Shown here in pieces: positions 60,157 to 64,000 of a DNA stretch of 64,000 nt. Source of the DNA: Halobacillus campisalis (GTDB taxonomy: Bacteria; Bacillota; Bacilli; Bacillales; Halobacillaceae); assembly GCF_030345335.1 (NCBI RefSeq), contig NZ_JAPVRC010000004.1:62001-126000 (forward strand), in the 5' to 3' direction. Below the pieces are notes generated by a model. The model searched no databases. It saw only the letters and a list, made by a program, of their open reading frames with translations, and had not been told where the DNA came from. The position numbers and the translations under genes were made by a program. Within the stretch, counting starts at the first letter, position 1; every line of letters begins with the position of its first letter.

Positions 60157-61029
60157 ATGATGATGGCAAAAAAATACCGGCGCCAGCCTATGCCCCCTTT
60201 ATTACGACATATCATTGAATATGGACTAGTCATTCTGGGGTCATTTTTTGTGGCGCTCGCTTTTAATATATTTCTACTCCCCAATAATATTGCTTCAGGC
60301 GGAGTTGCAGGAATCAGTACGATAACTAAGGGAGTATTCGGTTGGGAGCCGGGGATTGTACAGGCTGTTCTTAATGTGCCTCTTTTCATTACAGGTGTCA
60401 TTATCCTCGGGAAAAATTTTGGCTTGAAGTCATTTGTAGGTACAATGGTTCTCCCTTTGTTCGTTTTGTTGACAAGTCAATTGGAACCGGCTTCAGAAAA
60501 TCCTCTTTTAGGAGCGATTTTTGGTGGTATGGGTGTCGGGTTAGGCCTTGGTATTGTGTTTAGAGGGCGTGCTTCTACTGGCGGGATCGATTTAGCTGCT
60601 CAAGTACTACATAAGTTTACGCATCTCCCGCTTGGAGTCAGCGTGGCGCTATTTGATGGTATGATCGTTCTTACGTCTGCTCTCGTTTTTTCTGTAGAAG
60701 AAGGACTATATGCTTTAATCGGACTATTCGTGACCAGTCGAACGATTGATTTTGTACAAGTGGGATTGAACACCTCTAAAAATGTGATGATCATTACGAA
60801 CGACGTGGACAAAGTGAGATCAGCAATTCTACATGAAATTGATCGCGGAGTTACAGTTTTGAGTGGTGCTGGAGGGTATACGGAAGAAGAGCGGAGAATT
60901 ATCATGTGTGTCGTTCAGCAAAATGAATTCATTAAATTGACACAAACGGTCAAACTCATTGACCCAGGGGCTTTCGTGGTTGCTATGAACGCCACAGAAG
61001 TACTTGGAGAGGGTTTTAAAACAAGTTGA
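60157..61029 (+). CDS. yvjA: YitT family membrane protein
   Basis: A 290-residue membrane protein with five or six hydrophobic segments and a C-terminal cytoplasmic DUF2179 domain (about residues 200-290). Conserved pieces are NIASGGVAGISTITKGVFGW and RGRASTGGIDLAAQVL. Function of the YitT family is unknown, though a transport role is likely. It lies between prfB and cccB, matching the B. subtilis yvjA position. AGGAGG ribosome site. Confidence 0.88.
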   Translation: MMMAKKYRRQPMPPLLRHIIEYGLVILGSFFVALAFNIFLLPNNIASGGVAGISTITKGVFGWEPGIVQAVLNVPLFITGVIILGKNFGLKSFVGTMVLPLFVLLTSQLEPASENPLLGAIFGGMGVGLGLGIVFRGRASTGGIDLAAQVLHKFTHLPLGVSVALFDGMIVLTSALVFSVEEGLYALIGLFVTSRTIDFVQVGLNTSKNVMIITNDVDKVRSAILHEIDRGVTVLSGAGGYTEEERRIIMCVVQQNEFIKLTQTVKLIDPGAFVVAMNATEVLGEGFKTS

Positions 61030-61088
61030 TTAGGTTATACTAATCTATAATCCATTTATGAAAAAATTACCTGTTTGGGGGTTACGCG

Positions 61089-61442
61089 ATGAAGAAATTA
61101 TTATGGGCTTCTTTAGTAGGGATGATCTTAGTATTAGGTGCCTGTGGCGGTGGAGACGATGAATCCGGAAATGGCGGTGAGTCTGAAGATACCGGCAGTG
61201 AAGAGTCCAGTTTTGATGGGGATGTTGCGGCGGCTGAAGAAGTATTTCAGCAAAACTGTGCAAGCTGTCACGGCGGCGACATGGAAGGGAATGTCGGTCC
61301 GGCGTTAACTGAAATCGGATCTAAATATTCTGCTGATGAGATCCAGTCGATCATCCAAGAAGGAAAAGGTTCCATGTCAGCGCAAAATGTTGAAGAGAGC
61401 GATGCTGAATTAGTAGCGAGCTGGCTTGCAACAATGGAGTGA
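61089..61442 (+). CDS. cccB: Cytochrome c551 lipoprotein
   Basis: A 117-residue small membrane-attached cytochrome c. The lipobox LGAC (Cys19) gives a lipid anchor, followed by an acidic Gly/Glu/Ser-rich linker, then the haem-binding motif CASCH and a Met ligand candidate in GSMSAQN. It carries electrons outside the membrane to a terminal oxidase. The acidic linker is longer than usual. The order yitT-type gene, cccB, ftsE, ftsX matches B. subtilis. A terminator follows. Confidence 0.92.
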   Translation: MKKLLWASLVGMILVLGACGGGDDESGNGGESEDTGSEESSFDGDVAAAEEVFQQNCASCHGGDMEGNVGPALTEIGSKYSADEIQSIIQEGKGSMSAQNVEESDAELVASWLATME

Positions 61443-61749
61443 TATATTAATATTTCTTAGCGAACCCGACAGAATATAGTCGGGTTTTTTATATGGTCAT
61501 TTTCCATAACGTGGAACTATTACATAGACATTCCTTAAACCATTTACACAATATAGAAAATACGTACATATCCTGAAAAAAATGTCGAATTTTATATATT
61601 TATTAAAGATTCTGAAATGAAAATGTAATATTTTTTTATCATAAAAACTCGAATCTGAATGGTATAATGAACGAGGACTTAAGACGATAAACAGCTAGAG
61701 TTAAAAAACAACTTAGAAGATTGATAGTAAAGGAGTTAAGGTGATCTGT
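61443..61749. other. Gap between cccB and ftsE
   Basis: Besides the cccB terminator it is an AT-rich stretch that should hold the ftsEX promoter. A good -10 box (TATAAT) lies at 61663-61668, with no clear -35. AAAGGAG and AAGGTGAT precede ftsE. Confidence 0.5.
61463..61490 (+). terminator. Terminator after cccB
   Basis: Hairpin AACCCGAC-AGAATATA-GTCGGGTT followed by TTTT. Confidence 0.9.
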
Positions 61750-62436
61750 ATGATTGAAATGAAGGGAGTCTATAAGACTTACCCTAATGGTGTGACGGCT
61801 TTAAATGGGATCGACGTACATATAGATCAAGGAGAATTTGTATATGTAGTAGGGCCCAGCGGGGCGGGAAAGTCGACATTCACGAAGCTGATGTTCAGAG
61901 AAGAAAAGGCGACAAAAGGCACTGTTAACGTAAATAATTTTAATTTAACTACGATAAAAGAAAAAAAAGTACCGTTTTTACGCAGGAATGTAGGAGTCGT
62001 TTACCAGGACTTCCGTCTGCTTCCAAGACTGACAGTCTATGAGAACGTTGCATTTGCTTTAGAGGTTATTGAAGAATCTCCTAACCAAATTCGGCGTCGT
62101 GTCATGGATGTTTTGGATCAAGTCAGGTTAAAAAATAAAGCGCGTTTTATTCCTGATGAATTATCCGGTGGAGAGCAGCAGAGGGTATCTATTGCGAGAG
62201 CGATTGTAAATCGTCCGCGCCTCTTGATCGCTGACGAGCCTACAGGGAATTTAGATCCGGATACTTCATGGGAAATCATGCACATTTTAGAAGAAATCAA
62301 TGCTAAAGGAACCACTGTACTTATGGCTACCCACAGCCAGGAAATTGTAAACACCATTCGTAAACGTGTTATCGCCATTGAAGATGGTCAAATCGTTCGT
62401 GATGAGGCTCGGGGGGAATACGGTTATGAAATTTAA
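61750..62436 (+). CDS. ftsE: Cell division ABC ATPase FtsE
   Basis: A 228-residue ATPase. Walker A is GPSGAGKSTFTK, the signature is LSGGEQQRVSIARAI, and Walker B is LLIADEPTGNLD, with the switch His in ATHSQEIV. With FtsX it controls peptidoglycan hydrolases, CwlO in B. subtilis. The start is ATG 61750 (MIEMKGVYKTYPNG), matching the known protein; GTG 61741 overlaps a ribosome site. It overlaps ftsX by 11 bases. Confidence 0.96.
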   Translation: MIEMKGVYKTYPNGVTALNGIDVHIDQGEFVYVVGPSGAGKSTFTKLMFREEKATKGTVNVNNFNLTTIKEKKVPFLRRNVGVVYQDFRLLPRLTVYENVAFALEVIEESPNQIRRRVMDVLDQVRLKNKARFIPDELSGGEQQRVSIARAIVNRPRLLIADEPTGNLDPDTSWEIMHILEEINAKGTTVLMATHSQEIVNTIRKRVIAIEDGQIVRDEARGEYGYEI

Positions 62437-63319
62437 AACCCTCGGCAGACATGCTCGTGAAGGAACTAAAAGTGTTTGGCGTAATGGCTGGATGACGATT
62501 TCAGCGGTGGGAGCCGTTACAACGACATTACTGCTTGTAGGAGTATTTCTTGCTCTAATGCTGAACTTGAATGAAATAGCTGGAAACATAGAAGATGATG
62601 TTGAAGTGAAAGTTCTTGTTGAATTGACAGCGGACGAGCAGCAGGTTTCAGAACTTGAAAATAACCTGGGAGATTTACCAGCCGTCGGTGAATTGACCTA
62701 CTCTTCTAAAGAAGAAGAATTAGATGAATTAGTAGATAGTCTCGGAGATCAGGGGAAGGCTTTTGAACTGTTTGAACAGAGCAACCCATTAAATGATGCC
62801 TTTATCATTAAACCTGATAATCCTGTTGATGCCGTTCAAATTGCGGAAGAAGCAGAAGCTATGGATCAGGTAGATGAGGTCGACTTCGGAGAAGAAATCG
62901 TCCAGAGGCTGTTCCAGTTTAATGAATATGCAAGATATATCGGGTTGGGTCTAATCGTAGGGTTAGTCTTTACAGCTATCTTTTTAATATCTAATACGAT
63001 CAAGATAACGATCATCGCCCGTAAAAAAGAGATTGGCATTATGAAACTAGTAGGAGCGACTAATGCGTTTATCCGTTGGCCTTTCTTCGTGGAAGGATTG
63101 ATCCTTGGGGTTCTCGGATCCATCATTCCAATTGCGGCCGTGATGAGTGGTTATTACTATTTATATTATAATTTGCAAGACCGCATACAGTTCGACTTCA
63201 TCCAATTACTTCCATTCAACCCTTTCGCTTTTCAGCTGGCAGGTTTGATTCTTGTAATTGGAGCATTCATAGGCGTTTGGGGAAGCGTTATGAGTGTAAG
63301 GAAGTTCTTGAAAGTTTAA
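62426..63319 (+). CDS. ftsX: Cell division ABC permease-like protein FtsX
   Basis: A 297-residue membrane protein with an N-terminal membrane segment, a large outside loop (about residues 50-170) and three C-terminal segments. It begins MKFKTLGRHAREGTKSVWRN and includes KKEIGIMKLVGATNAFIRWPF. It passes ATP hydrolysis by FtsE to an outside hydrolase. ATG 62426 has a CGGGGGG ribosome site inside ftsE. The following gene encodes a coiled-coil hydrolase candidate, the likely target. Confidence 0.95.
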   Translation: MKFKTLGRHAREGTKSVWRNGWMTISAVGAVTTTLLLVGVFLALMLNLNEIAGNIEDDVEVKVLVELTADEQQVSELENNLGDLPAVGELTYSSKEEELDELVDSLGDQGKAFELFEQSNPLNDAFIIKPDNPVDAVQIAEEAEAMDQVDEVDFGEEIVQRLFQFNEYARYIGLGLIVGLVFTAIFLISNTIKITIIARKKEIGIMKLVGATNAFIRWPFFVEGLILGVLGSIIPIAAVMSGYYYLYYNLQDRIQFDFIQLLPFNPFAFQLAGLILVIGAFIGVWGSVMSVRKFLKV

Positions 63320-63347
63320 CGGAATTCAGGGGGAGGAAAACGGTCAT

Positions 63348-64000
63348 ATGAGAAAGTTTTACACCTTATCATTAACTACTCTGCTTGCAGCGGGGGCATT
63401 GTTTACACCTCTTAAAGAAGTCAGCGCCAATGCAGACTTGGAAGAAGTACGGGAGGAACTAAAAGAGCTTGAAGAAGAAAAAGGCAGCGTAGATGAAAAG
63501 AAAAATGATGTTGCCGACGACAAAAACAGTACAGAAGAAGAAATTTCTGAGAATGAAGAAGAACAAGAAGAGACTCAGGACAAAATGGAAGAACTTGATA
63601 ATAAACTGAGTGAAACTCAAGAAAATCTTCGCTTGAAAGAAGAAGAGATTAAGAAAACAGAAGAGGAAATAGAACAGCTAGAAAAGGATATAGATGAGCT
63701 TAAGGAACGTATCGACGAGCGTGAAGAATTGCTTACAGAGCGGTTACGTGCTTTGCAAAAGAGTGGAGGAGACGTGCAATACCTGGAGGTCATCATGGGG
63801 TCGCAAAGCTTCGGTGATTTTCTAGATCGTGCGTCAGCCGTCACTACCATCATGGACCAGGATAAGAACATCATGGATACCCATATGGAAGAGAAAGCTC
63901 TGTTAGAAGAAAAGCAAATAGAAGTGGAAGAAAAAATGGCTGATCTTGAAGAACAGAAAGCTGATCTTGAAAATATCCAGGAAGAACTGGACAGTCAATT
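63348..64000 (+). CDS. EnvC/CwlO-like coiled-coil murein hydrolase activator (partial)
   Basis: The first 217 residues of a protein that runs off the window end. A signal peptide (ending VSANA) is followed by a very long, acidic coiled coil and a segment with LQKSGGDVQYLEVIMGSQSFGDF, which is typical of CwlO, EnvC and related M23-peptidase proteins. Relatives carry a C-terminal NlpC/P60 or M23 hydrolase domain that is not seen here. FtsEX directly controls such proteins, so the position after ftsX fits. GGGGGAGG ribosome site before ATG 63348. Confidence 0.82.
   Translation, partial: MRKFYTLSLTTLLAAGALFTPLKEVSANADLEEVREELKELEEEKGSVDEKKNDVADDKNSTEEEISENEEEQEETQDKMEELDNKLSETQENLRLKEEEIKKTEEEIEQLEKDIDELKERIDEREELLTERLRALQKSGGDVQYLEVIMGSQSFGDFLDRASAVTTIMDQDKNIMDTHMEEKALLEEKQIEVEEKMADLEEQKADLENIQEELDSQ

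Overview
The window looks like a chromosomal segment of a Gram-positive, endospore-former-type Bacillaceae species, most likely a moderately halophilic one of the Halobacillus kind. The main reason is synteny: yvyE-degS-degU-degV-comFA-comFC-yvyF-flgM-flgN-flgK-flgL-yviE-fliW-csrA-(hag)-flaG-fliD-fliS-fliT-hpf-secA-prfB-yitT/yvjA-cccB-ftsE-ftsX matches the Bacillus subtilis order, with insertions. Acidic linkers and many Glu/Asp-rich surface proteins suggest salt adaptation. The genus is an inference from gene content, not a measurement.

Layout. (1) 1-10.4 kb: an exopolysaccharide or surface glycan cluster with an asparagine-synthase-like protein, a GNAT protein, a PIG-L deacetylase, a Wzy-like polymerase/ligase, a GT4 glycosyltransferase, a PssD/PssE split glycosyltransferase pair, GalU and UDP-glucose dehydrogenase. 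(2) 10.4-13.8 kb: a leftward operon of TagA-type glycosyltransferase, lipid-linked glycan flippase and CsaB pyruvyl transferase, the set expected for a pyruvylated secondary cell wall polymer (SCWP). (3) 13.9-24.1 kb: five exported proteins that carry SLH domains, each on a different enzyme: glucosaminidase, amidase, subtilisin, NlpC/P60 endopeptidase and 5'-nucleotidase. (4) 24.2-27.5 kb: secA2 with the S-layer accessory gene slaP. (5) 27.7-31.1 kb: tagO, an EpsA/EpsB-like chain-length regulator and tyrosine kinase pair, a ykvS-like gene, then a cyclic-di-GMP-I riboswitch in front of a very small SinI-type anti-repressor gene. (6) 31.3-36.2 kb: TcaA-like protein, amino acid permease, LCP ligase, YvyE. 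(7) 36.3-51.6 kb: DegS/DegU, an added polysaccharide deacetylase, DegV, ComF proteins and late flagellar genes, including a broken flagellin remnant right after csrA. (8) 51.6-54.1 kb: a nitrate/sulfonate-type ABC transporter on the minus strand. (9) 55-64 kb: hpf with stacked sigma-B/sigma-H promoter signals and an array of 21-bp-phased repeats, secA, prfB with its programmed frameshift, YitT-family protein, cytochrome c551, ftsEX and the start of an EnvC/CwlO-like coiled-coil hydrolase gene.

How it fits together. TagO and TagA can build the GlcNAc-ManNAc lipid-linked unit, the flippase exports the polymer, CsaB pyruvylates it, and SLH enzymes then dock on it. SecA2/SlaP could export some of them. 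The most interesting regulatory idea is that c-di-GMP directly controls a SinI-like protein through a riboswitch, next to eps-type genes that SinR controls in B. subtilis. No tRNA, rRNA, CRISPR array or intact insertion sequence was seen.
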